Origin: Streptomyces sp. WM6386
GTDB lineage: Bacteria > Actinomycetota > Actinomycetes > Streptomycetales > Streptomycetaceae
Direction: 5' to 3'
DNA length: 64,000 nucleotides
Assembly (NCBI RefSeq): GCF_000972385.1
Contig: NZ_JXTE01000018.1
Span: 1-64,000, forward strand
The translations under genes were made by a program, and so were the position numbers. Of the stretch, positions 1 through 8,277 are shown piece after piece (the first letter of the stretch is position 1; every line of letters begins with the position of its first letter). The notes under the pieces were generated by a model that made no database searches, was not told where the DNA came from, and saw only the letters and a list, made by a program, of their open reading frames with translations.

Positions 1-80
1 CGGGCCTCGTCCTCAAACGCCGGACGGGCTGATTGAACTGGACCGGCGTTGGCAAATTCAGCCCCTCCGGCGTTTGAGGA
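1..80. repeat. Dispersed Streptomyces palindromic element, copy 1
   Basis: Positions 10-32 and 58-80 form an inverted repeat of 23 bases with one mismatch, giving a long hairpin downstream of the minus-strand gene that ends at 198. The first 32 bases recur identically at 52904-52935. Two smaller hairpins follow at about 90-110 and 124-137. Such elements lie between many Streptomyces genes; a role as terminator or mRNA stabiliser is inferred. Confidence 0.7.
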
Positions 81-197
81 GCGGGGGTCCAGGGGGCAGC
101 GCCCCCTGGGAGCGGAGTCGAAGGGGCAGCATGCCCCTGGGGATGGGAACGGGTAAGGGCGGCGGGGGCGAAAACACACCGGCGCCCGCCCCGGGCC

Positions 198-1124
198 TCA
201 CGTCTCCGTGCGGTACATCAGGTCCGTCTCATGCGTCACGAAACCGAGCCGCTCGTACACCGACACCGCCGCCTTGTTGTCCGCGTCGACGTACAGCATC
301 GCCGTGGGCAACCCCTGCCCCGCCAGATGCCGCAGGCCGATCGTGGTGAGGGACTTGCCGAGCCCCCCGCCCTGCGCCCCCGGCTTCACACCGAGGACGT
401 AGACCTCGCCCAGCTGCTCCGCGGCGTGGACCTTGGTCCAGTGGAAGCCGATCAACTCGGCGCCGCGGAAGGCGAGGAAGAATCCGGCCGGGTCGAACCA
501 GGGCTCGGTCATGCGCGCGTCGAGGTCGCGCTGGACCAGGGAGCCCTGCTCGGGGTGGTGGGCGAAGGCGGCGGCGTTGACGGCGAGCCAGGCCGTGTCG
601 TCCTGGCCGGGGACGAAGGGGCGTACCGTCACGCCGTCCGGGAGGACCGGGTCGGGCAGCTCAAGGCCCGTCAACGGCCGCCGCATCTGCCGCAGCTCAC
701 GAAAGAGGGTCAGACCGAGGACCTGGGCGAGATGCCGGGCCGCGGAGTGGCCGCCGTGGGCCCACACCCGCAGCCGCTTGCCGGACGCGGCGAGGAGAGC
801 GGCGCCCAGCGCCCGGCCGTGGCCGTGACCGCGGTGCGCGGGATGGACGACCAGTTCCGCGGCCGGCGCTTCCACCGGGTCGGTGTCCTCCAGCTGGGCG
901 TAGCCGACGAGTTGGTCGTCGACGCTCAGCAGCAGATGGGACACCCCCTCGCGTGCGCCACCGCGCAGCTGCAGCCGCCCCTGCTCCGACACCGCCTGCT
1001 GCCCGTCGCTGCGCACGGCCTCCGCGAGGAGCGCCAGCACCGCTTCGGTCCGGTCCGGAGAGAGCGCCGAGTAGGTGTCGATCGAGCGGGAGGTGCCACG
1101 CCGTGCGGTGTCGTCGCTGGTCAT
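198..1124 (-). CDS. mshD: Mycothiol synthase (acetyl-CoA:Cys-GlcN-Ins acetyltransferase)
   Basis: Last step of mycothiol synthesis: the cysteine amine of Cys-GlcN-Ins is acetylated. The 308-residue product has the usual family length and two tandem GNAT folds. The first is catalytically weak in the known family; the second carries the acetyl-CoA loop GAQGGGLGKSL and ends near AVSVYERLGFV. I chose the ATG at 1124 (MTSDDTARRG) because it matches the N-terminus I recall for Streptomyces MshD; a TTG at 1154 would add ten proline/arginine-rich residues. mshA of the same pathway lies at 53.1 kb. The gene is divergent from the nucleotidase gene at 1283. Confidence 0.93.
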   Translation of the reverse strand: MTSDDTARRGTSRSIDTYSALSPDRTEAVLALLAEAVRSDGQQAVSEQGRLQLRGGAREGVSHLLLSVDDQLVGYAQLEDTDPVEAPAAELVVHPAHRGHGHGRALGAALLAASGKRLRVWAHGGHSAARHLAQVLGLTLFRELRQMRRPLTGLELPDPVLPDGVTVRPFVPGQDDTAWLAVNAAAFAHHPEQGSLVQRDLDARMTEPWFDPAGFFLAFRGAELIGFHWTKVHAAEQLGEVYVLGVKPGAQGGGLGKSLTTIGLRHLAGQGLPTAMLYVDADNKAAVSVYERLGFVTHETDLMYRTET

Positions 1125-1282
1125 GCGTACGAGGGTACGGGGAGGACCCCGCAAAATGGCGGCAAAGGAAAGGGCAAAGGGAAACCAGGATGTAACCAGG
1201 AAACCCCTGTCGCGCTACGCGCGTTGACTCTAGGCTGCGCCGGACGGGGCCCACGTGATTCAGACATCCCACAGGGGGGCGT

Positions 1283-3091
1283 ATGCCAGCCATATCCCAG
1301 CCGCACCACCGCCGCAGACGGACCGTCCGTCTCCTTGCCGCAGCCGCCGGTCTCGCGACCGTCGGCGCTCTCGCCGCAGCGCTGCCCTCGACGGCCGCAG
1401 CGGGCGAATCGGGCAAGTCGGGTGGTAAGGCGCCCAGTCGTTACCAGGACGTGCAGCTGCTGTCCTTCAACGACCTGCACGGCAACCTGGAGCCGCCGTC
1501 CGGTTCGTCCGGCCGGGTCACCGAACTCCAGGCGGACGGCACGACGAAGACCATCGACGCCGGTGGTGTCGAGTACCTCGCCACGCACCTGCGCGAGGCG
1601 CGTGCGGGCAACAAGTACTCCATCACCGCCGCCGGCGGCGACATGGTCGGTGCGTCTCCGCTCATTTCGGGACTCTTCCACGACGAGCCGACCATCGAGG
1701 CGCTCAACGGCCTCGACCTGGACGTCACCTCCGTCGGCAACCACGAGTTCGACGAGGGCGCCAAGGAACTGGCCCGTCTGCAGAAGGGCGGCTGTCACCC
1801 GACCGCCGGCTGCTACACGGACGAGGAGTTCGAGGGGGCGAACTTCCCCTACCTCGCGGCCAACGTACTGAACGAGAAGACCGGCAAGCCGATCCTCAAG
1901 CCCTACTGGGTGTGGAAGAAGAACGGCGTCAAGGTCGGCTTCATCGGCGTCACCCTGGAGGACACCCCGGGCGTCGTCTCCGCGGAGGGCGTCAAGGGCC
2001 TGAAGTTCAAGGACGAGGTCGAGACGATCAACAAGTACGCCAAGGAGCTCCAGCGCCAGGGCGTGAAGTCGATCGTGGCCCTCATCCACGAGGGCGGGGC
2101 CCCGGCCTCGGCGTCGTACAACTACGACTGCGACGCCCCGGGTGCCGGCGACGGCATCTCCGGTCCGATCGTGGACATCGCCAAGAACATCACCCCGCAG
2201 GTCGACGCGCTGGTGACGGGTCACACCCACGCCGCCTACGCCTGCACCATCAACGACCCGGCGGGCAACCCGCGCACGGTCACCTCGGCCGCGTCCTTCG
2301 GCCGTCTCTACACGGACACCACGCTGACGTACGACCGGTGGACGGGTGACATCGCCCGTACGGCCGTGAAGTCGGCGAACCACGTGGTCACCCGGACCGT
2401 CGCCAAGGCGACGGACATGACCGAGCTGATCAGCAGGTGGAACACCCTCGCGGCGCCCATCGGCAACCGCGCGATCGGCTACATCTCCGCCGACATCCCG
2501 AGCACCGGCACCGAGTCCCCGATGGGCGACCTCATCGCCGACGCGCAGCTCGCCCACGGCAAGCAGCTCGACCCGGAGACCGACCTCGCGCTGATGAACC
2601 CGGGCGGCGTCCGCGCGGGCCTCACCTACGCGGCCAAGGGGGCCGAGGGCGACGGCGTGGTGACCTACGCCGAGGGCTTCACCGTCCAGCCGTTCTCCAA
2701 CACCGTGAACCTTCAGGACTTCACCGGCGCCCAGCTGATCAAGGTCCTCCAGGAGCAGGTGAGCGGCAGCAACGCGGCGTCGCCGAAGATCCTTCAGCCC
2801 TCGTCGGGTCTGACGTACACGCTGGACCTGACGAAGACCGGCGCCGACCGGATCGTCGTCGACTCCGTCAAGCTGGACGGCACGGCCATCGACCCGGCGG
2901 CCACCTACCGCGTCGCGACCAACAGCTTCCTCGCGGGCGGCGGCGACGGCATCACCACGCTGGGTCTGGGCACCAACGACGTCGTCGGCACGGATGACCT
3001 GGCGGCGCTCGAGCAGTACCTCCTGGCCAACTCCTCGGCCACGAGCCCGATCGCACCTCCGGCCGCGAACCGGATCACGATCCTGAAGTAG
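1283..3091 (+). CDS. Secreted 5'-nucleotidase / 2',3'-cyclic phosphodiesterase (UshA family)
   Basis: A 602-residue exported metallophosphoesterase that should release phosphate from extracellular nucleotides. It has a twin-arginine-like basic start followed by a hydrophobic stretch and an AAA cleavage region near residue 40. The calcineurin-like domain shows the metal motifs FNDLHGN (D64, H66), GNHEFDEG and GHTHAAY. The C-terminal 5'-nucleotidase domain contains NPGGVRAGL and the substrate-stacking region near QPFSNTVNL. The ATG at 1283 follows a G-rich ribosome-binding site. A hairpin terminator lies just downstream. Confidence 0.93.
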   Translation: MPAISQPHHRRRRTVRLLAAAAGLATVGALAAALPSTAAAGESGKSGGKAPSRYQDVQLLSFNDLHGNLEPPSGSSGRVTELQADGTTKTIDAGGVEYLATHLREARAGNKYSITAAGGDMVGASPLISGLFHDEPTIEALNGLDLDVTSVGNHEFDEGAKELARLQKGGCHPTAGCYTDEEFEGANFPYLAANVLNEKTGKPILKPYWVWKKNGVKVGFIGVTLEDTPGVVSAEGVKGLKFKDEVETINKYAKELQRQGVKSIVALIHEGGAPASASYNYDCDAPGAGDGISGPIVDIAKNITPQVDALVTGHTHAAYACTINDPAGNPRTVTSAASFGRLYTDTTLTYDRWTGDIARTAVKSANHVVTRTVAKATDMTELISRWNTLAAPIGNRAIGYISADIPSTGTESPMGDLIADAQLAHGKQLDPETDLALMNPGGVRAGLTYAAKGAEGDGVVTYAEGFTVQPFSNTVNLQDFTGAQLIKVLQEQVSGSNAASPKILQPSSGLTYTLDLTKTGADRIVVDSVKLDGTAIDPAATYRVATNSFLAGGGDGITTLGLGTNDVVGTDDLAALEQYLLANSSATSPIAPPAANRITILK

Positions 3092-3105
3092 CCCCCTGGG
3101 GCGGT

Positions 3106-3142
3106 AAGAGGCGGTCGCGTCATATCGACGCGGCCGCCTCTT
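3106..3142 (+). terminator. Hairpin terminator after the nucleotidase gene
   Basis: Inverted repeat with 16-base arms (3106-3121 and 3127-3142), one G-U wobble and a 5-base loop, starting 15 bases after the stop codon. A short T/A-rich run follows. Confidence 0.75.
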
Positions 3143-3224
3143 CGCGTATTAAAACCTGTGTGAGTGGCGGATTGGTTCCGGGTGACGCCGTCGAAAGCGA
3201 ACGGCATCGAAGAAGGAGAACGAA

Positions 3225-3350
3225 ATGAGCTTCCACAAGATCGCCTCCGTCGCCAAGAAGAACACCAAGCCCGCCGCCCCGGCGCCGAAGAAGAAGGCTC
3301 CTCAGCAGAAGAAGGCCGCCGCCCGTCCGGTATCCCGCAAGGGCTGCTGA
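3225..3350 (+). CDS. Small basic Lys/Ala/Pro-rich protein, 41 aa
   Basis: Short reading frame with a strong ribosome-binding site (AGAAGGAG, 6 bases before the ATG). The product begins MSFHKIASVAKKN, is roughly one third lysine or arginine with Ala-Pro spacers, and ends in RKGC. It has no signal peptide or membrane segment and looks like a nucleic-acid-binding or ribosome-associated tail. It sits between two hairpin terminators (3106-3142 and 3365-3397), so it is probably a monocistronic unit. I do not recognise the family. The strong RBS and tight terminator argue that it is real. Confidence 0.6.
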   Translation: MSFHKIASVAKKNTKPAAPAPKKKAPQQKKAAARPVSRKGC

Positions 3351-3364
3351 CGCCGCATCACGAG

Positions 3365-3397
3365 GCGGGGCCACCGACAGGGACTCGGTGGCCCCGC
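3365..3397 (+). terminator. Perfect 13-bp hairpin terminator
   Basis: Arms 3365-3377 and 3385-3397 are perfectly complementary with a 7-base loop, 14 bases after the stop of the 41-aa gene. There is no T tail, which is common in Streptomyces. Confidence 0.75.
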
Positions 3398-3401
3398 CGC
3401 C

Positions 3402-3767
3402 GCCCTGTACCTGCGCTGGGACCTGGCCCTCGTCACCTTCGTCCTCGCCCCCCTGTTCCTGCTGGCCGCCCGCCGCTTCGCCGGCCGCATCAAGAGCGCC
3501 TCCCAGGACGAGCGGACCGCCGACGGCGCCATCACCTCCGTCGTCGAGGAGTCCCTCGGCAATGTGGTGCTGACCCAGGCCTACAACCGCCGCGCCGACG
3601 AGGAGAAGCGGCTCGCCCCCGACGCCGACCGCATCCTCGTCGTGGACGAGGGCCGGCTGGTGGAGGCCGGCACGCACGACGAACTCGTGGAGCGCCGCGG
3701 GACATACGCCAGGCTGGCCGGGAAGCCCACCGGACTCCTGAGCGGTGCTGGAGCCGGCAGGGCGTGA
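3402..3767 (+). pseudogene. ABC exporter remnant with large internal deletion
   Basis: The frame reads part of an ABC exporter transmembrane domain ([18 protein letters not shown], then [19 protein letters not shown]) and jumps, without frame change, at about 3618 into the C-terminal end of the nucleotide-binding domain ([19 protein letters not shown], then [11 protein letters not shown]). The Walker A, signature and Walker B motifs and the first membrane helices are absent, so it cannot be a working transporter. There is no start codon with a ribosome-binding site; the remnant begins right behind a terminator. It is a deletion relic of a lipid or drug exporter gene. Confidence 0.8.
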
Positions 3768-3777
3768 AGCTGGGGCT

Positions 3778-4065
3778 TCAAGGACGGCGCGCGTGCCAGT
3801 GGAACAGGCCGGCGAGGAGGGCGAACGTGGTGAGAGGGAGGTAGCCGAAGTACAGGAGTATCGAGGGATCGTCCGAGGTGAACGTGAGCACCACCCACGT
3901 CACGAAGCCGATGCCGCGACGACGCCACCGGTGGCCGCCCGCACCCAGGCCTTGACGTGCGCGGCCCCCTTCCGGATGAGCGCCTCGACGGCCGGCCGTT
4001 GAAGAGAACGCCCCCGGCAGCCGACGCCGCTTGCGGTACTCCCGATCGATCCTGACGTCGTCCAG
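3778..4065 (-). pseudogene. Frameshifted remnant of a small membrane protein
   Basis: Protein-like sequence on the minus strand is split over two frames. One frame reads AVEALIRKGAAHVKAWVRAA then TGGVVAAS and stops. Another takes over near 3910 with GIGFVTWVVLTFTSDDPS and LLYFGYLPLTTFALLAGLF, ending HWHARRP at a stop at 3778-3780. Joined, these would be a two-helix membrane protein. It directly follows the stop of the gene ending at 4066, whose frame continues as LDDVRIDREYRKRR, so the original gene may have been longer. Confidence 0.55.
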
Positions 4066-4512
4066 CTACGCCACGCCCCGGCCGCTCGCCAGGACGCCCC
4101 GCAGGAACTCGGCCTCGGTGGGCAGGTCCGGCACACACCGGTCGTTGACGAAGGGCAGCACGGTCCGGCGGCCCGCCGTGTCGTGCAGGCAGGTGACGAA
4201 CCGGAGACTGGAGGCCTGCGGGGCGTTCTCGACGCGCAGGTCCCGGATGTCGTGCCAGGTCCACTTCCGCACGCGCAGGGCGCTGTACGAGGTGATCCCG
4301 CCGGGCCGTACGACGGTACGGGGCCGCAGCAGGGCGAGCGCCATCCAGCCGTTGGAGAGCAGCAGGACCGTCACCAGGGCCACCGCGGGCCACAACGGCA
4401 CCCCGTTGAGCAGCACTTCCCCGACGCCTGCCGCGAACAGGAGCCCGACGGCGCCGAGCGGCTTCCACGCCGACCCCTGCCTGCGGTACTCCCTGATGAT
4501 GTCCCCGCCCAT
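4066..4512 (-). CDS. Membrane protein with bacterial PH-like domain
   Basis: The 148-residue product from the ATG at 4512 (MGGDIIREYRRQGSAW) has two hydrophobic helices (about residues 18-60, including LLLSNGWMALALL), followed by a small beta-rich region starting RTVVRPGGITSYSALRVR. That motif is typical of PH-like domains of actinobacterial membrane proteins, where the arginine-tryptophan strand (KWTWHDIRDLRVE) follows. Function is unknown. The neighbouring 3' DNA is decayed coding sequence, so this gene may itself be shortened. Confidence 0.6.
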   Translation of the reverse strand: MGGDIIREYRRQGSAWKPLGAVGLLFAAGVGEVLLNGVPLWPAVALVTVLLLSNGWMALALLRPRTVVRPGGITSYSALRVRKWTWHDIRDLRVENAPQASSLRFVTCLHDTAGRRTVLPFVNDRCVPDLPTEAEFLRGVLASGRGVA

Positions 4513-4558
4513 GATCCCTCCCCGTGGTCGGGATGATCGTAGGACGGGGACCTGTCCG

Positions 4559-6628
4559 TCAGGAAGCGGTGGGCGTCCAGTCACCGAGCCAGTCCGCGAC
4601 CTCCTGGCCTGCGGCCTGCGCGTCGGTCAGCTGCGGCCGGTTGCTGCTCGCCGCACCCGAGCCCGCACCGCTGTTCTTGTACTCCGCGAACCGGTCGTCC
4701 TTCCAGGAGAAGCCGCTCATGTCGCTCCACGGCGTGGACTTGATCGCGGCGCTCAACGACGTGTTGCGGACCGTGGTCTGCGGGTCGAGGCTCGCGTCAC
4801 CGCCGGCGTGCCAGGGGCGACCGAGGGAGAAGCTCGCGGAGGAGACGTCCCCGTTCACGGTCGAGTTGGCGATGAGGATGCCCTTGCGGTCGGCGACGGT
4901 GCTGGGCGCGGTGATGTAACCGGCCGAGGTGCCGTTCCAGCGCTTCTTCAGCGTGATGACGGACTTGTCGATCACCGCGGTCGCCCGCCCGAAGATGAAG
5001 TCGACGTTGCCGATGACGTAGGAGTTGGTCATGTAGACCCGGCCCAGCTTCTCCTTGGCCGCGGTGTCCACGAGGAGCGTGTCCTGGTCGCCGCTGACGA
5101 TGACCCCGTCGAGGAACACCTTGTCGGCGGAGGTGCGCAGGGCGACCGCCTGATTGGCGATGTCCTGGTGAGCGGCCTCGTCGAAGTCGTTGGAGATCGT
5201 CAGGTTGCGGGCCTGGAAGTCGTCGGCCTCGACGGCGACGGTGGCGCTGCCGCCGGTGCCGTAGGTGCCCGAGCCGTCGGGCTTGGGCGTGCCGGACGCG
5301 TTGTTGTAGACGATCACCGTGTCCTTGCGGCTGCCGCCCGTCCCCTGGATGGTGACGTGCGGTTTGTTGGACGGCACCTTGACCAGCTCGCGGTAGGTCC
5401 CCGGCTTCACCGAGATCACCACGCGGGAGGGGTTGCCCGCCGGTACGGCGTTCACCGCGGCCTGCACGGTCGAGTACTGCCCGCTGCCGTCCTTGGCGAC
5501 GGTGAGCGTGGTCGCGGCGGCGGCCTTCGTCGAGGCGGCCGCCGTCGTACCGATCGAACTCCGGGGTCCCGCACCGGACTTGAGGAGCGCCGGTACGTCG
5601 GCCGTCTTGTCGAGCGTGTAGGCGTAGTACGTCTTCGGGTCGAAAGCCGTACCCCCGCTCTCGTTGCGCCCGCTGGTGCCGACGAAGGTGTTCCCCTTCT
5701 GCACGATCGTCGCGGTGCTGTCCTTGGTGACGGGGTTGTTGACGCCCTGGAAGTAGGAGTTCTCCAGGACCATCTTCGTGGCGCCGCGCGAGTAATTGCC
5801 GTACGACGACCTGATGTCGGTGCCGGGGGCGTCCTCGAGGAAGTTGTTGTAGAGGTGCGCGTGGGCGGCGTTGTCCGTCGACGGGTTGCGCTGCTCGGTC
5901 TCGCGGATCCAGTTGTGGTGGATGGTGATGTCGGTGACGACGTTCTCCGTCCACCCGATGCCGAACGCCTTGTTGTCCTGGCTGAGCTTGTTCCAGGAGA
6001 CGGTCACATAGGTGCTGTCCTTGCGGACGTCGATGAGCCCGTCGGCCATGTGCCGCAGATCGTTGTGGTCGATCCAGACGTGATGGGCACCGTCCATCTG
6101 GATCGCGTCGAAGTCGTGGTCCTTGTCGTTCCAGATGCCCTGGTAGGCGTCCCGGATGGTCAGGTTCCGGATGATCACGTTGTGCACGCCGGACCCGAGG
6201 AAGAACCCGCCGCCGACGATGTGCCCGGAGGTTCCGGACCCGACGATGGTCTTGTCGGACTGGACCTTGATCTCTTTGCCGACCGGGTTCATGTTGATGG
6301 TCGCGGCGACGACGATGACGTACGGCTCGGCCGCGGTCGCGTACTTCTCCAGGTCGGCGAGCGTCTTGACGGTGACGATCTGCCCGCCGCGTCCGCCATA
6401 GGTCCCGTTCTGCCCGAGCGCGTTGACGGAGGCGAAGCCGTCGGCGGTGGCGGTCGCCCAGGCGGGGGCGGCGGTGGCCGCGGAGGCGGTGCGCTGCGCG
6501 TCCGCGCCGAAGACGCCGAAGTCCATGCCGTAGGCGAGCGTTCCGGCGGCGGTCAGCGCCAGGGGGACGCCGACCGCCAGCGCGGTCTTCCTTCTGCGGT
6601 GACGGGGCTTGCTGCGGGTTTCACTCAC
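4559..6628 (-). CDS. Secreted pectate lyase-pectinesterase fusion
   Basis: A 689-residue exported enzyme joining two pectin-degrading activities. A basic start (SKPRHRRRKTALAVG) and hydrophobic stretch form the signal peptide. Residues ~45-340 are a polysaccharide lyase family 1 beta-helix, with AIQMDGAHHVWIDHNDL (calcium/substrate region), VTVSWNKLS and IHHNWIRETEQRNPSTDNA. An Ala-rich linker leads to a carbohydrate esterase family 8 domain from ~370 to 660, with VISVKPGTYRELV, SGDQDTLLVD and VIGNVDFIFGRA carrying catalytic Gln/Asp residues, then LGRPWHAGG. De-esterification would expose substrate for the lyase. The start is GTG. The gene is monocistronic. Confidence 0.93.
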   Translation of the reverse strand: MSETRSKPRHRRRKTALAVGVPLALTAAGTLAYGMDFGVFGADAQRTASAATAAPAWATATADGFASVNALGQNGTYGGRGGQIVTVKTLADLEKYATAAEPYVIVVAATINMNPVGKEIKVQSDKTIVGSGTSGHIVGGGFFLGSGVHNVIIRNLTIRDAYQGIWNDKDHDFDAIQMDGAHHVWIDHNDLRHMADGLIDVRKDSTYVTVSWNKLSQDNKAFGIGWTENVVTDITIHHNWIRETEQRNPSTDNAAHAHLYNNFLEDAPGTDIRSSYGNYSRGATKMVLENSYFQGVNNPVTKDSTATIVQKGNTFVGTSGRNESGGTAFDPKTYYAYTLDKTADVPALLKSGAGPRSSIGTTAAASTKAAAATTLTVAKDGSGQYSTVQAAVNAVPAGNPSRVVISVKPGTYRELVKVPSNKPHVTIQGTGGSRKDTVIVYNNASGTPKPDGSGTYGTGGSATVAVEADDFQARNLTISNDFDEAAHQDIANQAVALRTSADKVFLDGVIVSGDQDTLLVDTAAKEKLGRVYMTNSYVIGNVDFIFGRATAVIDKSVITLKKRWNGTSAGYITAPSTVADRKGILIANSTVNGDVSSASFSLGRPWHAGGDASLDPQTTVRNTSLSAAIKSTPWSDMSGFSWKDDRFAEYKNSGAGSGAASSNRPQLTDAQAAGQEVADWLGDWTPTAS

Positions 6629-6733
6629 GACTGCGTCCGATCAGGTCAAGTGACGGTGGTCAAGTCACGTTCCTGTCGCCGCTGTTGAGGAAAAGGTTGC
6701 CGCGCCGACCGGATCGGTCGCCGACCCGGGTCG

Positions 6734-6787
6734 GGCGCGGCTCCCGAATCAGGCGCGGCTCCCGAATCAGGCGCGGCTCCCGAATCA
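6734..6787. repeat. Three perfect tandem copies of an 18-bp unit
   Basis: Copies at 6734-6751, 6752-6769 and 6770-6787 of GGCGCGGCTCCCGAATCA. The last copy contains the stop codon of the minus-strand gene ending at 6785. Because 18 is divisible by three, each further copy repeats an in-frame TGA, so expansion adds stop codons rather than coding sequence. It looks like slipped-strand duplication. Confidence 0.95.
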
Positions 6788-7669
6788 GGCGCAGGTCTTC
6801 GGGTCCAGCTTCTCCTCCACCTTGTCCTCACGGCCGTCGGGCTGGCCGTTGGGGAGAAGGGTGTCGGAGATGCCGTCGATGTAGTAGCCGTACGAGTAGA
6901 TCGTGTTGTACCCCCGGTCGCGCCAGCTGTGCACGGTCCGCATGTTGTCCCTGCTGGAGGGGTCCTTGTTCCACTGGTAGTCCTCGACGTAGAAGATCGG
7001 GTTCACCCGCACCACGCGCTGGTACGGCGTCCACGTCACGGCGACCTGGGTGCACGGCGGGATCGTCTTCTCGCTGCGGCGCTCGAAGGACGAGGTCTTC
7101 TCCCAGCCCCACTCGTAGCTGAAGCTGCCGCCGGCGGTGCCGGAGAAGATGCTCTTGGCGGCGGAGAGGCTGATCGTGGCGCCGACGCTCTTCTTGGCGA
7201 ACGTCTTGGTGCTGTAGCTGCTGACGAAGGTCTCCTTGTCGTCCTTGGAACCGCGGTTGCCTATCCACGGCGAGGTGCGCACGGGCTCCCCCTTGATGGA
7301 CCACGTCGAGGCCTGCGCGTAACCGCACCAGCCGCGGAAGGTCTCCCACGGTCCGACGGGCTCCCAGAGGGGGAACACGTCGTCCAGGTACTCGTCCCGG
7401 GTCTTGAACTCCCCGGTGTCGACGTTGAGGGCGCCGTAGACGCCCGTCAGGCTGCCTTCCTGGCCGCAGAGCCGCTCGATCATCAGGTCGGTGTTGCCGG
7501 GGTCCGTGCCCCGGATGTTCGTCGCGCCGCCCGGGCCGCCGTCGGCCGCCTGCGCGGAACCGGAGCCGGCCAGCAGGCCGGTCAGGGCGAGGGCGGTGGA
7601 CGCGGTGATCAGGGCGCTCTTCTTGAGAGTCCCGAGCTTCTTGATCTTCGATTTGCGAATGAGTCGCAT
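6785..7669 (-). CDS. Secreted protein with aerolysin-like pore-forming toxin features
   Basis: The 294-residue product from the ATG at 7669 (MRLIRKSKIKKLG) has a clear signal peptide ending ...GSGSAQA near residue 42. The N-terminal half has two or three cysteines (ERLCGQEGS, FRGWCGYAQ). The C-terminal half holds a Ser/Thr-rich alternating stretch, SVGATISLSAAKSIFSG then GSFSYEWGWEKTSSFE, followed by KTIPPCTQVAVTWTPYQRV. That pattern (amphipathic insertion hairpin, then PP.T.V.V) resembles the pore domain of aerolysin/ETX-MTX2/natterin-type proteins. I infer this by eye. Expression is monocistronic and divergent from the gene at 7846. A non-toxic secreted beta-protein is the alternative. Confidence 0.55.
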   Translation of the reverse strand: MRLIRKSKIKKLGTLKKSALITASTALALTGLLAGSGSAQAADGGPGGATNIRGTDPGNTDLMIERLCGQEGSLTGVYGALNVDTGEFKTRDEYLDDVFPLWEPVGPWETFRGWCGYAQASTWSIKGEPVRTSPWIGNRGSKDDKETFVSSYSTKTFAKKSVGATISLSAAKSIFSGTAGGSFSYEWGWEKTSSFERRSEKTIPPCTQVAVTWTPYQRVVRVNPIFYVEDYQWNKDPSSRDNMRTVHSWRDRGYNTIYSYGYYIDGISDTLLPNGQPDGREDKVEEKLDPKTCA

Positions 7670-7845
7670 GGGGGTTGGCTCACTCCCGAGTGCTGTGCAC
7701 GGGTGCCGATGGCACCTGTCGGACAGCCAGGAAGGTCTCAGGGTACTCACGGGTAGGGTCAGGAATGCGGTACAGATGACAGGACATCGACAGCTGGCGG
7801 GGGTGTCTGTCGTTCTTTGTCCTTTTCCGATTTACGTAAGCAACC

Positions 7846-8277
7846 GTGCCGGACGGGCACAAGACGCTGAACCTGCTTGCCGCGCACATGGCCCGGACCC
7901 CGGGTGATCTCCTCCGGATTCCTGCCCTCTGCCTGACGCAGGCGGAGTCCGAGGATGCCGATGCGGCCCGCCGGGTGCTCGGGTTCTCCTCGGTGGTCGT
8001 CGACCCTCTGGACATGGTCTCCTCGGTCGGCGTCGGCACCATGATCCGGGACGGGTACGGGGGCGCCGACACCTGCCACGCCTTGTACTGTGCGCTGCCC
8101 CGGTATCGGCGAGCACGGCTTTGGCGCCCGCTCGCCCGTGACCCGAAGCTCGACGCTCATGTGACCGAGCTCCAGCACCGTGCCGCAGAGGCGACCGACA
8201 TCGCTGAGGCCAAGGCTCTGCTCGATGAGGTGGCGAAGATTCGCTACCTCATGCGGAAGCTGGAGCCCGGCGAGTGA
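7846..8277 (+). CDS. Hypothetical protein, 143 aa, upstream member of a coupled pair
   Basis: Begins GTG (MPDGHKTLNLLAAHMAR) with no good ribosome-binding site; the next ATG, at 7888, is an alternative start. The product is soluble and mostly helical, with a charged C-terminus (HRAAEATDIAEAKALLDEVA). I do not recognise a family. Its stop TGA overlaps the GTG of the next gene in a GTGA arrangement, so the two are translationally coupled. The genes lie between an accessory secreted protein and the core two-component system. Confidence 0.55.
   Translation: MPDGHKTLNLLAAHMARTPGDLLRIPALCLTQAESEDADAARRVLGFSSVVVDPLDMVSSVGVGTMIRDGYGGADTCHALYCALPRYRRARLWRPLARDPKLDAHVTELQHRAAEATDIAEAKALLDEVAKIRYLMRKLEPGE

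Noticed and set aside
231..1871. Long plus-strand frame opposite mshD running into the nucleotidase gene
   Set aside because: It is the antisense and off-frame shadow of two well-supported genes; long spurious frames are expected at this GC content.
3581..4468. 295-codon minus-strand frame over the decayed region
   Set aside because: It mixes off-frame sequence; the protein-like parts lie in two other frames, consistent with a pseudogene.
4031..6688. 885-codon plus-strand frame opposite the pectinase gene
   Set aside because: The composition (Val/Gly/Arg/Asp-rich, no motif) is that of an antisense frame; the minus strand has complete lyase and esterase domains.
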